The position numbers and the translations under genes are program-made. From Microcoleus asticus IPMA8 (GTDB lineage: Bacteria; Cyanobacteriota; Cyanobacteriia; Cyanobacteriales; Microcoleaceae), in assembly GCF_013179805.1 (NCBI RefSeq), contig NZ_SRRZ01000035.1, forward strand, positions 1-54,590: a DNA stretch of 54,590 nucleotides, given 5' to 3'. Under the pieces are notes generated by a model. That model had not been told where the DNA came from, searched no databases, and saw only the letters and a program-made list of their open reading frames with translations. The stretch's first letter is position 1, and each line of letters begins with the position of its first letter. This document shows positions 16,530-26,013 of this stretch, one piece after another.

Positions 16530-19328
16530 TTATTTTACCAAATGTGTTTTTACAAAAGCTAGTATTTCTTTTTCTTCAAAATTTTTGGCAAATTGCAATA
16601 GTTTATTAGCAAAGGGTAGATAGTTGCCGTGTATCTGCTTGAGTCTATTGGCTTCCTGCTCCACAGCTTCAATATCGCCGATTCGAGCCGCATTAAATAG
16701 CGCTACAAGCTCTATTGATGGCGGTATCACCAGCTCACAACTTTGAACATTTAATAAATTAGTGAAACCTTCCTGCTGTTCGTTCGCCAAATCAGCAGGT
16801 TGCTCGTAAATCCATTCTATTTGCAAGTAAATCTTTAATACTTCTAGCAATTCTTCTACTTGGATAGGCTTTGACAGGAACTCGTTACAACCTGCTTCTT
16901 TGCTATTTTGCCGATCGAATTTAAACACGCTAGCACTGGATGCTATCAATATTACATCTTTAAACTCTGATGATTTCCGAAAGCGCCGGGACATTTCAAA
17001 TCCATCCATTACTGGCATCACTAAGTCTGTAATAATCAGATCTGGTTGAAAATCAGTGGCTTTATCTAAACCGTCTTGTCCATTACAAGCTTCCATGATT
17101 TTAAAACCTAGTGGTTCTAAAATATTCTTAATAAAACCTCGATTTTCGCATCGATCATCTACTAGCAAAATTTTATTTTTATTTCCTTTGAAACCCCTTA
17201 AATTGGTTGAATTCTTCCTCGAACGTTGAGCAATATATTCGGATGATTCAGTCAACTCTAAATCAAGGGAAAAAGTGCTGCCTTTACCGAGTCTACTTTC
17301 GACTTTTATTTCGCCTCCCATCATTTGAACAATTTTCTGTGCAATCGCTAATCCTAACCCGGTGCCTTCAGCCTTCTGCTGACTATTTCCGACTTGTTCA
17401 AACGGTAAAAATATTTTTTCTAACTGTTCTGGTGCCATCCCAACCCCAGTATCTTCGATATAAAAACGAATTGTAGTAAGTGGTGATTGGTCAGAGTCTT
17501 CCCCGTTACCTATTACACCTACCTTAAAAATAACACCTCCTTTTTCTGTAAATTTAATAGCATTGCCCAAAAGGTTAATCAAAACTTGGCGCAGTCGTTT
17601 TTGATCGGCATTGACAGCGTTAGGAAGTTGATTTAATACTTGATAATTAAATGTAATTTCTTTTTGTTCAGCTCGGATGCGGCAGATTTCTACAACCTCG
17701 ATCAGAAAAGAAGGAAAATTAAAAGTTGAACTGTAAAGTTCCATTTTACTGGCTTCAATTTTATAAATGTCTAAAATATCGTTAATCAGGGTGAGTAAGT
17801 GCGAACCACAATGGTGAATAATTTGGATAGCATCTTTTTGTTGAGGAGTGGTACTTTTATCGCGTTCCATAATTTGAGCGTATCCTAGAATCCCGTTCAG
17901 GGGGGTGCGGAGTTCATGGCTCATGTTGGCGAGAAACTGGCTTTTGGCGTGGTTAGCAGTATCAGCGGCAACTTTTGCCTCCTTTAGCTCACTTGTCCGT
18001 TCTTCTACTCGATTTTCTAACTCTGAGTTAGTCTTTTCTAAAGCAGCAAAAGACTCGCGCAATTGCTGTGCCATTTGGTTAAAAGATTGAGCGAGAATTC
18101 CCAGTTCATCTATGCCATTTACCTCTACTTCTTGGTCTAATTGACCGCTAGCGATCGCTCTACTAGCTTTACTCAAACGAAAAATAGGATGGGTAATCCA
18201 GCGGGAGGCGAGGATTCCTAACAACGTCGCTAGCACTAACGCTAAAATGCAGAGTAGGACTGTGCTGCGGGTATTGGCATTGATCTGCTCCATAAAGTCG
18301 GCTTCTGGAACGACTACAACAATCAGCCAATCAAGACCTCGACCATCTTGGAATGGGGATACTTGCACGAATTCCCGCTGGCCATTTAGGATGAAGTCTA
18401 GTTGCTGATTGCTGTCAATTTCGTTGAAGTTACCAAAGCGTTCTATTAAATGCTTCGCTGTACCCTGGATCAAAGGTACGCTGCTTTCAATCGCTTTTAA
18501 TCTTTGCGTTTTTTTGCTATTTTTTGTGTTAATAAATGGCTTCTCTGCGGTGGAAGAAGCCACTAGCAAGCCAGAGCGTTCTATGATAAAAGTCTTTCCC
18601 GATTTACCAATTTTTAAACTTTGGAGAAAGTCGCCAATTTTTGAGAGAAATAAATCGGTACTTACAACTCCTCGAAAAGTGCCATTTTTGTCGTAAACAG
18701 GTTGGCTAGCGGAGATTCCTAGGCTAGGTTGAATAAAATATTGATAAATTTTATTCCATTGGGGCTTGCCTGCAACTTTTGCGGCTTTATACCAGCCTCG
18801 AATGCGGGGGTCGTAGTCTGGGTGGGTTTCCTTAAACTGAGTCGGGTTGCCCTCTCTATCTACGCTGACGATCGTATCGATAAAATTAGTAGATCGATCG
18901 GTTATTTCAATAACAAGAGTGCCATCATCCTTATATCCAGCACCTGCAAATTCTTTTTTTTCTCCTCCAAAACTGATGTAATTAACGGTGGAAAATTGCT
19001 TGAGCTGCCAGAAAAAGTAACTTCTCATCGAACCCATATTGTCTGGATTCCACAACCCAAAGCGGCGAATGGCATCGACGCTGATGGCATTGACCAAGTG
19101 GGGCGTTTCCAAGTAAGTGTTTAGTTGTTGGTTGATGCGGGCGAGTACCTCTGTTCGTAATTGGCTAGTAACGTTGTTGACGGCAGTTTTGCCGTTGTGT
19201 AGCGAGAACCAACCTGTTAGTCCCACAGCGGCAAAGATTTGCAGGACAAATGGTACGACTAAGACGAGGCGCAGCGGGATTTTTTGAGGGCTTTTTGCAA
19301 GTTCATGCTCACTTGCGATTAGTGTCAT
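16530..19328 (-). CDS. dCache hybrid sensor histidine kinase with receiver domain, 932 aa
   Basis: A membrane sensor. TM1 is at about 22-42 (LVLVVPFVLQIFAAVGLTGW). An extracytoplasmic double-Cache sensor follows (YISFGGEKKEFAGAGY; PDYDPRIRGWYKAA; GISASQPVYD; DLFLSKIGDFL). TM2 is near 350-370 and a HAMP domain follows it. After a coiled coil the kinase core has NMSHELRTPLNGILG, an N-box (LLGNAIKFT), DTGVGM and GTGLGLAIA. A C-terminal receiver domain contains DLIITDLVMPVMDG, followed by a short helical tail. All catalytic residues are present. dCache sensors usually bind small ligands such as amino acids. It is the first gene of a two-gene unit with the REC-GGDEF-EAL protein, which suggests an extracellular cue controlling c-di-GMP. 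Confidence 0.95.
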   Translation of the reverse strand: MTLIASEHELAKSPQKIPLRLVLVVPFVLQIFAAVGLTGWFSLHNGKTAVNNVTSQLRTEVLARINQQLNTYLETPHLVNAISVDAIRRFGLWNPDNMGSMRSYFFWQLKQFSTVNYISFGGEKKEFAGAGYKDDGTLVIEITDRSTNFIDTIVSVDREGNPTQFKETHPDYDPRIRGWYKAAKVAGKPQWNKIYQYFIQPSLGISASQPVYDKNGTFRGVVSTDLFLSKIGDFLQSLKIGKSGKTFIIERSGLLVASSTAEKPFINTKNSKKTQRLKAIESSVPLIQGTAKHLIERFGNFNEIDSNQQLDFILNGQREFVQVSPFQDGRGLDWLIVVVVPEADFMEQINANTRSTVLLCILALVLATLLGILASRWITHPIFRLSKASRAIASGQLDQEVEVNGIDELGILAQSFNQMAQQLRESFAALEKTNSELENRVEERTSELKEAKVAADTANHAKSQFLANMSHELRTPLNGILGYAQIMERDKSTTPQQKDAIQIIHHCGSHLLTLINDILDIYKIEASKMELYSSTFNFPSFLIEVVEICRIRAEQKEITFNYQVLNQLPNAVNADQKRLRQVLINLLGNAIKFTEKGGVIFKVGVIGNGEDSDQSPLTTIRFYIEDTGVGMAPEQLEKIFLPFEQVGNSQQKAEGTGLGLAIAQKIVQMMGGEIKVESRLGKGSTFSLDLELTESSEYIAQRSRKNSTNLRGFKGNKNKILLVDDRCENRGFIKNILEPLGFKIMEACNGQDGLDKATDFQPDLIITDLVMPVMDGFEMSRRFRKSSEFKDVILIASSASVFKFDRQNSKEAGCNEFLSKPIQVEELLEVLKIYLQIEWIYEQPADLANEQQEGFTNLLNVQSCELVIPPSIELVALFNAARIGDIEAVEQEANRLKQIHGNYLPFANKLLQFAKNFEEKEILAFVKTHLVK

Positions 19329-19691
19329 GGCGGAGTCATTTTAGTATGTGGATTGTTTCAATAACAACATTCGCTCACAGTTGCTTATTTAAAATTAGTT
19401 CTAGGGAAGTTATTGATTCCCTCTCTTTTTAAAGCCAATTGGTTTCATGATATCTTATTGTTGAATAACTGGAGTGAAATGAGCAGCTAATACTGGTACA
19501 GTTGACAAATTTATGAAAAAAAAAACAGCTACCCCATTTAAGACTGAAGTTCCCTAAATCTCAAACGCGGTATATTTTGCTTGGGGTGGCAGTGTGAGCC
19601 TACGTGCAGATTGCATTGATATTGATTACACCTCCATTCACTTGTAGGTCTTGACCTCAATCCTAATTGATCTAAGCATACAATTATAGTC
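19329..19691. other. intergenic spacer upstream of the hybrid kinase
   Basis: AT-rich; no gene seen. It should contain the promoter of the kinase/GGDEF-EAL unit, but no convincing -10/-35 pair was picked out. Confidence 0.4.
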
Positions 19692-19822
19692 AGGGCTTAC
19701 GCGCGATACGGCCTGAAACCCTGCTCCCGCGTGCTGCGCTTAAAAAGAGGGGAACCGCTTGAAAAAGGGTTACTTGAAAGCCTACTTGGGAAGGGGCTTT
19801 GGGGTATCTATGCGTAAGTCCT
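19692..19822. mobile_element. MITE-like element with AGGacTTACGC terminal repeats
   Basis: AGGGCTTACGC at 19692-19702 and GCGTAAGTCCT at 19812-19822 form 11-bp terminal inverted repeats with one mismatch, enclosing 131 bp without coding content. AGGACTTACGC ends are, from memory, a recurrent form of small non-autonomous elements in cyanobacteria. No clear target-site duplication is visible. Confidence 0.5.
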
Positions 19823-20083
19823 AAGCTTACGCCACCTTAATTGCGCTTTTAAACGGGATCGGTGGCCCGTCCCACAAGGATTCTAAAACTGAGGAAATGG
19901 CAAACTAGATGCACAATAGCTTAATAGTCTATAGTGCATAGTAGCTAAATCAACCCTAAACTCAACAGTGCAATGAGTTGAGGTTGAATCAGATGCAAAA
20001 CATAAAAAGATTTGACTGCACGGGCGATCGCCGGAAACATAGGGGGCTGAGCGAGATAGCGTTGAAATCCGCTGTTTGCCAGT

Positions 20084-20266
20084 TTCGTTTTTTCTTCCAG
20101 GCATACGTCTAATCTCCCACACCCCATATAAAAACGACAGCCGCACCCCCGGAGGCGAGAGAATCAGTTCAACAGCTTTAAACTCTCTCCAATTTAATCC
20201 ATCAATTAAGATAGGTTCATCAAGCCTTTCTAAGGTTGTTTCTAAATTGTTGTCATCCCAACCTCT
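20084..20266 (-). pseudogene. Uma2-family N-terminal fragment
   Basis: On the minus strand an open frame reads LDEPILIDGLNWREFKAVEL, then PGVRLSFLYGVWEIRRMPGRKNE. This is the N-terminal pattern of one Uma2 subfamily (G-x-x-W-x-x-F ... GVRL-x-[FY]-L-x-G-x-x-EI-x-x-MPG). No start codon precedes it and the homology is lost after GRKNE. The remainder of this spacer up to 20341 has no recognisable gene. Confidence 0.45.
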
Positions 20267-20341
20267 CCTTACTCAATCTCATCTTAATTAGATCTGCGTT
20301 TATTGGCGCTCATCTGCCTGCATCTGCGATCGCAATCCTAT

Positions 20342-21544
20342 CTACTTTCCCAAAGTTCCCTTGTACTCGTCCGGTACAAATTCCGTAACTACTTGACCGC
20401 CGCCACCGTCGCCTTTGACAATCACAGTTTGATTTTTCAACTCTCCGGCAGCCCTCGGCCCAGTCAAATTAAACACCGGATTTAGTTGCTTGTAAACCAC
20501 ATTTCCTTCGGCGTCGAAAGTCTGGTTAGTTAAATACCACGTTACTCGATCGGTATTTAATTGAGCTTGACGTTTTTCCCCGATTCCTATCACATTTCCC
20601 GTCAAATAAAAGATTTTTTTCTCTAAATCTCCCCGCCCCGTATCCCCAGTCATCGTCACCTTTTCCACGCGGTGAAATACCTTCACAGGCCCGGGCGATA
20701 TCACAGATTGCGCCGGAAAATTCCAACTCATCAAACTGCTTTCTATTTGCAGCGGCGGGTCTGATGGCATCAACTGAGCATTTTTCGTCAGCGTCGCAAT
20801 CTTGGTTTTTAAGTCTACATCTACTTGGTCGGCAAAACCGCTGTCTGTGACTTTTTTATCTTTGTATTTGTCAATTTGAGTCGGTTTGTCGCTGTTTACC
20901 TTTTGTTGCTCTACAAACCACACTAAGTGCTCAGTTCGCAATTGCAAAGCCGGATCTTTAACATTCGCCACCACAGATCCGAATAACTCCATCCTCTTAG
21001 CCCTACTGAAAACCCGCGCTTCCTTCGCTGAAGCCGTCACCTGTTTGTTCTCTCCCGTCAAATTGTTGCGAACAACTAAGACATCTTCCTTCGGCCGCCA
21101 CTCCAACTCATTTCCCCGCAATACCACTCCATTTTTAAGGTCAGTAGCGACTATGTTACCTTTGAGAAAAACTTGATTTCCTTCCTGAAATACCTGCCCC
21201 GTTTCTCCCTGAATGTCGTAAATTTCTTTGCCGTCCTGAAACAATTTGCCCACAGGCTTCTGAATGTTAACTATCTTTTTGTCTTTGCTGTAAACGGCAT
21301 TTTGCGAGTTTACTTTCCAGAACGTCTCGCCCTTTTCGTTTGCTTGCTCTAGAGTTACTTTGTTCAAAGTTAAAGTGCTGTTTGACTGTTGAGCAGTTTT
21401 GAGATCCTCAGCTAATTTGTTCTTTTGAGTTTCTTGCGGAGCCCCACAAGCACCAACCCCCAAAATCAGTGCTGCTAAAAATAGCAGCATCAATTTTGGG
21501 GATTTGAGATTGGGGATTTGGGATTTGAGATTAATCATTGGCAA
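20342..21544 (-). CDS. lptC: LptC-like LPS-transport lipoprotein, 400 aa
   Basis: A signal sequence ends in a lipobox, LGVGAC, with C33 as the lipidation site. The body is a long beta-rich repeat of LptC/OstA type: KVTLEQANEKGETFWKV, VYSKDKKIVNIQKPVGKLFQDGKEIYD, GQVFQEGNQVFLKGNIVATDL, GVVLRGNELEWRPKEDVLVV. It fits the LptC periplasmic bridge that passes lipopolysaccharide to the outer membrane. The cyanobacterial version is longer (about 400 aa) than the E. coli one, as here. The first codons (MINLKSQIPNLKSPK) are coded by a heptamer-like repeat, so the start may have moved. M19 is an alternative but would leave no positively charged n-region. Confidence 0.8.
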   Translation of the reverse strand: MPMINLKSQIPNLKSPKLMLLFLAALILGVGACGAPQETQKNKLAEDLKTAQQSNSTLTLNKVTLEQANEKGETFWKVNSQNAVYSKDKKIVNIQKPVGKLFQDGKEIYDIQGETGQVFQEGNQVFLKGNIVATDLKNGVVLRGNELEWRPKEDVLVVRNNLTGENKQVTASAKEARVFSRAKRMELFGSVVANVKDPALQLRTEHLVWFVEQQKVNSDKPTQIDKYKDKKVTDSGFADQVDVDLKTKIATLTKNAQLMPSDPPLQIESSLMSWNFPAQSVISPGPVKVFHRVEKVTMTGDTGRGDLEKKIFYLTGNVIGIGEKRQAQLNTDRVTWYLTNQTFDAEGNVVYKQLNPVFNLTGPRAAGELKNQTVIVKGDGGGGQVVTEFVPDEYKGTLGK

Positions 21545-21551
21545 ATGGGAA

Positions 21552-21594
21552 TGGGTAATAGGTAATTGGGAATTGGTAATAGGTAATTGGGAAT
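21552..21594. repeat. heptanucleotide tandem repeat (TAATTGG-type)
   Basis: About six 7-bp units, TAATAGG/TAATTGG/GAATTGG, directly upstream of the lptC-like gene. Confidence 0.8.
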
Positions 21595-21687
21595 TAATAT
21601 TTGGGTATTGAAAAACTATTAATCAAAAATTAAAAATGTGTCATGTTTTCTCTAAATTTTTAACTTTTAATTTTCAATGATTTAACC

Positions 21688-21736
21688 CATTAACCATCAC
21701 CTATCACCCGTTACTCATTACCCATTACCCATTACG
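21688..21736. repeat. heptanucleotide tandem repeat (CATTACC-type)
   Basis: Seven 7-bp units grading from CATTAAC and CATCACC to CATTACC, ending 7 bp before the stop of the NYN gene. Confidence 0.85.
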
Positions 21737-21742
21737 AAATCC

Positions 21743-22348
21743 CTATCTGTCGTCGTGTTCGTCCATCAAGCTCAGACCCGACAAAGGGCGGTAAGCATAA
21801 TTAGGGCGCGATGTTTTTTGGATGTCGTCCTTAATCATTTCCAAATCGATATAGCGATCGGCTACATTAATCAAACTGTCGCTCGTCATCGATCGCAAAC
21901 TCACCACCTCAACCCGCACGCCGCGATAGCTCACAGCGTCTACAGCATAAGCCAAATCGCCGTCACCGCTGACCAGAACCGCCGTATCGTAAGACCCCAC
22001 TAAAGCCATCATATCCACAGCAATTTCTACATCTAAATTCGCCTTCTTAGAACCGTCCGGCAACTGTACCAAATCCTTAGAAATCACCCGGTAGCCGTTG
22101 CGGCGCATCCACAGCAAAAATCCTTGCTGTTTTTCGTTAGTGCGATCGACACCCGTGTAGAAAAAAGAGCGCAGCAGCCGCGAACCCGCAGTTAAACGGC
22201 ACAGCAGCTTAGTGTAATCAATCTCAATTCCTAACTGCAAAGCCGCGTAAAAAAGGTTAGAGCCGTCAATAAAAATTGCTACTCGACCCCGATTTTCTAG
22301 CACCTGTTCCGGCGTAAAAAGGTCATTGCTTTCTATTCTATTCAACAT
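21743..22348 (-). CDS. LabA-like NYN-domain protein, 201 aa
   Basis: The core is a NYN/PIN-like nuclease fold. The first acidic residue is in VAIFIDGSNLFYAA (residues 23-36), a basic and aromatic region follows (RSFFYTGVDRTNEKQQGFL), then ANLDVEIAVDMMALV and LVSGDGDLAYAVDAV carry the other conserved aspartates. This is the LabA/DUF88 family. Synechococcus LabA affects circadian output, and other NYN proteins are presumed RNases. With all four acidic positions kept, a nuclease is plausible but unproven. It lies 90 bp after metG on the same strand, so it may be co-transcribed with it. Confidence 0.88.
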   Translation of the reverse strand: MLNRIESNDLFTPEQVLENRGRVAIFIDGSNLFYAALQLGIEIDYTKLLCRLTAGSRLLRSFFYTGVDRTNEKQQGFLLWMRRNGYRVISKDLVQLPDGSKKANLDVEIAVDMMALVGSYDTAVLVSGDGDLAYAVDAVSYRGVRVEVVSLRSMTSDSLINVADRYIDLEMIKDDIQKTSRPNYAYRPLSGLSLMDEHDDR

Positions 22349-22438
22349 GATTCTTATGCCTCAATTTTTATGAAAGATTGGTAAGGAAATAACTGCTAAT
22401 TCGTAGTCTGTCATCGCACCTCAAGCGCTGGCTGCCAA

Positions 22439-24046
22439 CTATGAAGGTACTGTTTCAAGCAGTTCGAGCCGCTTAAAAACAGGTTGAGGTTCCCCCAGAG
22501 TTTGGTTTGCCGGCAAAGCGCCCCAGGCAGCATGATCTGCAAAATTCGCTAAACTGTTAACTGTAACCCGATCGTTAAAGTCAATTGAAAAACCTAGCTG
22601 TTGATAGATAGCGTTGCTGATATTGGGAATAATCGGCGATAAAAGGTAAGATGCTAGTCTAACAGATTCCAGAACAGAATATAGCACTTGTTCGACACTT
22701 TCTATCTGTCCCTGCTTGTACAAACTCCAAGGTGCTTGCACGTCAATAAACTTGTTCCCGGCTCGCACTAATGCAAGCACGGCTTCGCAAGCCTTGCTAA
22801 AAGCCAACTCTTCGTAAAAACCCGCTACTCGATCGCCCAAATCCAGGCTCATACCCTTGAGAAGGTTGTCCCCGTCCAAGTTTTCTCCCGACACATTTGG
22901 CACGCAGCCACCGCAATATTTGCGAGCCATGTTTAACGTGCGGTTAAGCAAATTTCCCAAATCATTTGCTAGCTCAGCATTCAATATATTGATAAACCGA
23001 GTTTCGTTAAAATCGCCGTCCTCTCCGAACTCAATTTCTTTGAGGAAATAGTAACGCACTGCATCAGCGCCGTATTTCTTGACCAATTCGACGGGATCTA
23101 AAGTATTACCCTCCGTTTTCCCCATTTTTTTGCCATCTTTGGTCAAAAACCCGTGAGCGAAGACCCCGCCCGGCACCGACATACCCGCTGACAGCAGCAT
23201 TGCCGGCCAGTAAACTGCGTGGAAGCGGAGAATATCTTTGCCGATCAAGTGCAGGTCAACCGGCCACCATTTAGATAAAGCATTCTCCAACGTCGGGTCG
23301 CTGTCCGGATCTACCAAGGCGGTGACGTATCCCAGCAAAGCGTCAAACCAAACGTATATGGTGTGACTGGGGTCAACCGGTATTGGCAGACCCCATGCCA
23401 GATTCACTCTAGAAATCGAAAAGTCTTGCAGTCCAGAGTTGACGAAGCTCAGCACTTCGTTGCGGCGACTTTCCGGCGCGATGAAGTCGGGACGTTCTGC
23501 GTACAAGGCCAGCAGTTGGTCTTGATACCGCGACAGGCGAAAAAAGTAATTTTCCTCGTCGCGCCACTCAACTTCCTTGCTGGTGTGGACAGAGCACCGA
23601 TTTCCTGGCAACAAATCCCGTTCATCTTTGAATTCTTCGCAGGAAACGCAGTACCAGCCTTGTTGCTGGTTCAAGTAGATGTCACCGGAGTTCCAGACGC
23701 GCTGGAAAAATTCTTTGACAATGTACTCGTGGCGCCGCGAAGTTGTGCGGATGAAGCGATCGTACTGGATGTCGAGTTGCTCCCAAAGCGCCTCAAACCC
23801 AGGAACCACTAAGTCGCAATGAGCTTGGGGCGATCGTCCCAAACTCTCGGCTGTCCGCTGAATTTTCTGCCCGTGTTCGTCAGTCCCCGTCACCAGCAAA
23901 ACTGATTTGCCCCGCAGCCTCTCAAATCGGGCTAGGGCATCGGCTGCCATAGTCGTGTAAGCGCTGCCAACGTGAGGTAAATCGTTTACATAATACAGAG
24001 GTGTTGTGATCGCAAAGGTATTCTTAGTTTTATCGGTCGATTTCAT
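22439..24046 (-). CDS. metG: methionyl-tRNA synthetase, 535 aa
   Basis: A class I aminoacyl-tRNA synthetase that charges tRNA-Met. The HIGH-like motif is HVGS in YYVNDLPHVGSAY (residues 18-30). The connective peptide has a CxxC pair (CVSCEEF) and a second C/H pair (NRCSVH). The KMSKS loop reads KMGKT in DGKKMGKTEGNTLDP. The anticodon-binding helices follow, with KYGADAVRYYFL, ANDLGNLLNRTLNM and APWSLYK. There is no C-terminal EMAP-like dimerisation domain, which agrees with the short length and the cyanobacterial type. The ATG at 24046 gives an N-terminus ending directly in the Rossmann strand (FAITTPLYYVND). Confidence 0.97.
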   Translation of the reverse strand: MKSTDKTKNTFAITTPLYYVNDLPHVGSAYTTMAADALARFERLRGKSVLLVTGTDEHGQKIQRTAESLGRSPQAHCDLVVPGFEALWEQLDIQYDRFIRTTSRRHEYIVKEFFQRVWNSGDIYLNQQQGWYCVSCEEFKDERDLLPGNRCSVHTSKEVEWRDEENYFFRLSRYQDQLLALYAERPDFIAPESRRNEVLSFVNSGLQDFSISRVNLAWGLPIPVDPSHTIYVWFDALLGYVTALVDPDSDPTLENALSKWWPVDLHLIGKDILRFHAVYWPAMLLSAGMSVPGGVFAHGFLTKDGKKMGKTEGNTLDPVELVKKYGADAVRYYFLKEIEFGEDGDFNETRFINILNAELANDLGNLLNRTLNMARKYCGGCVPNVSGENLDGDNLLKGMSLDLGDRVAGFYEELAFSKACEAVLALVRAGNKFIDVQAPWSLYKQGQIESVEQVLYSVLESVRLASYLLSPIIPNISNAIYQQLGFSIDFNDRVTVNSLANFADHAAWGALPANQTLGEPQPVFKRLELLETVPS

Positions 24047-24529
24047 TGAATGCTAAAAGAAAATTCCCTAAATCTCGTTTCGATCTTAACTCAGCGGTTA
24101 AATTTTTTATGAAGTGGCAATGAAGCCAAATTTACTGCAAGTTATTTGCAATTGTTTAACCCGGGCTATTCCCAAAAGAAATATCGCTTTCATATCAACA
24201 CTAATCTTTTTTAGTTCTTTTTGACAAACTCTCTAAAATGTCTTAATATTTTGACATTTTGCTGGATTCGGGTTCCGCGCGATCGCCGCTCCCGCGTCCT
24301 CAATTCATTTTTCGCCACCATCCATAGAGTCGGCGATCGCGCACCCGGTTTGCACCAAAACTCCTCACTTGAGCCGCTAAACCCGCCGTTCGACTGGACG
24401 CAGAAACCGGGTTGTTTACAAAACTCTCTCGTCAAGCGCAAAGCTTTAGTTTCTTGTGTCAAAAAGAGTATAAAAGCCTAGGTTTTTTCTCACAAAAGCC
24501 GGTTTATAAAGGTTGCGAGTGCGTCCACA
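24047..24529. other. intergenic spacer between hrcA and metG
   Basis: No gene seen. It contains a CAGAAACCGGGTT repeat copy at 24398-24414. The opposed open frames here (24211-24462 minus, 24221-24481 plus) have no domain-like content. Confidence 0.5.
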
Positions 24530-24562
24530 GATAATAAAACCCCAAGCCAGTTAAGCTTGAGG
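24530..24562 (-). terminator. rho-independent terminator of hrcA
   Basis: Read on the minus strand, CCTCAAGC (24562-24555) and GCTTGGGG (24547-24540) form an 8-bp stem, with one G-T pair and a 7-nt loop. TTTTATTAT follows directly. It lies 9 bp after the hrcA stop and is the clearest intrinsic terminator in the window. Confidence 0.8.
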
Positions 24563-24570
24563 CTATCAAA

Positions 24571-25707
24571 TTAGGGTGCATCTAACAAGGGATTATCCGA
24601 TCGCCCTCGATCGCCATCAGGAAAACTAACTCGATTTCCGCCAATAGCTTCTGACAAATAATCCGCCGCAGCTTCCACCACCGCGATCGCATTTTCGTAA
24701 ACCATCCGCGTCGGCCCCAAAACCCCAACGCTACCCACCGGCACCGATCCCCGGCGGTAAGTCGAAGAAATCAGAGTACAGCCACGAATTGGTTCTAAAG
24801 AATTTTCCGAACCAATACGCACTGTTACCCGCTTCCCGGGGGTGTCCAACTCAGGCGATTCAAAAATCAAAGGCCAAAGCAGTTCTTGCTCTTGTTCGAG
24901 CAGTTGCACCAGGGTTTGAACTTGTTGCAACTGCGAAAACTCAGGCAAGCGCAGCGCTTCTGCCAAACCGCCGATCAGAATCCGCGTGTAGGTTGGATTG
25001 CTTTGGCGGCTGCTCAAAGCAGTCAGCATCGTTCCCATCCACTCAGCGTACAGTTCAAAGTCCCGGTCTAACTCGCTCCAGTCTACAGTCGAGAGTTCCG
25101 AGAGCGATCGTCCCCGCAACTTGGTGTTCAAAAAATTCGACAAAATCTGCAATTGGCGATCGACGATTTCGACATCAGGCTTGTTACCTTCTGCGTCCCT
25201 CGGCAACTGCACCAAAACCGACTGAGTTTCGTAGGCATCCGTCACCACGATCAGCATCACCTTTCCCGGCTCTAGCTGCACCAGTTGCAAGTGGCGCAAG
25301 CAAGCCATATTGGTTTGCGGTATGGTGATCATCGCTATGTAACCGCTGATAGTTGCCAGGATTTGAGCAGCGCCGCGGAGTGCCGCGTCCATGCGACCGT
25401 CCGACCAATTGAGCTGGTCGAGTACCTGTTCTACCTTGCGGGCCAGCGTATCAGAGGGCTGAATCAACTGGTCTACGTAAATTCGGTAGCCGGAGTCAGA
25501 GGGGACTCGTCCTGCCGAAGTGTGGGGCTGATAGAGCAATCCAGCTTTTTCAAGAGTCCCCATTGCATTGCGAATTGTAGCTGGGCTGACGCTGAGGTTG
25601 AATTCGTCAGCCAAAGCTTTTGAGCCAACGGGTTCCGCTGTTGCTATGTAGTGGCGAACCGTTGCCCAAAGGATGTGTTGTTGCCGATCGGTGAGGTTAA
25701 CGCGCAC
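24571..25707 (-). CDS. hrcA: heat-inducible transcription repressor HrcA, 378 aa
   Basis: HrcA represses class I heat-shock operons by binding CIRCE and needs GroEL to fold. The N-terminal winged helix is clear: LTDRQQHILWATVRHYIATAEPVGSKAL, then FNLSVSPATIRNAMGTLEKAGLLYQPHTSAGRVPSDSGY (about residues 4-70). The GAF-like core follows (GYIAMITIPQTNMACLRHLQLVQLEPGKVMLIVVTD), and the C-terminal segment has ENSLEPIRGCTLISSTYRRGSVPVGSVGVLGPTRM. Length is normal. No CIRCE element was seen in the 300 bp upstream, so it is probably not strongly self-regulated through CIRCE. Confidence 0.97.
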   Translation of the reverse strand: MRVNLTDRQQHILWATVRHYIATAEPVGSKALADEFNLSVSPATIRNAMGTLEKAGLLYQPHTSAGRVPSDSGYRIYVDQLIQPSDTLARKVEQVLDQLNWSDGRMDAALRGAAQILATISGYIAMITIPQTNMACLRHLQLVQLEPGKVMLIVVTDAYETQSVLVQLPRDAEGNKPDVEIVDRQLQILSNFLNTKLRGRSLSELSTVDWSELDRDFELYAEWMGTMLTALSSRQSNPTYTRILIGGLAEALRLPEFSQLQQVQTLVQLLEQEQELLWPLIFESPELDTPGKRVTVRIGSENSLEPIRGCTLISSTYRRGSVPVGSVGVLGPTRMVYENAIAVVEAAADYLSEAIGGNRVSFPDGDRGRSDNPLLDAP

Positions 25708-26013
25708 AGATATTTAAGCAGAATTAGTATTGAGACAATTTGCCACTATAGAGTCAGAAGCTCTGTCCTTAAGGGCGATCGGGCAGAGTTATTTATTTAA
25801 GATAACAGATTTAGGCTTCGGTGAGTTCAGCAACGGATTGTGTACGGGATTTTACGGATTGTTTACGTGATTTTACGGATCGATGTTGAGGGAATGAACA
25901 GGGAAAAATGTTTTAACTTTTAACTTTTAACTTTCTATTTGGGAAGATTCGCTTTCCCGAACCGGATCTCTGCCCAATGCCCCATTCCTCGGTTTCGCTT
26001 TACGCAATGCCCT
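25708..26013. other. spacer upstream of hrcA with direct and heptamer repeats
   Basis: It contains GATTTTACGGAT twice (25848 and 25869, period 21) and three TTTTAAC heptamers (25911-25931). The hrcA promoter must lie here, but none stands out. Confidence 0.5.

Noticed and set aside
25708..26013. CIRCE element upstream of hrcA
   Set aside because: No TTAGCACTC/GAGTGCTAA pair was found in the spacer.
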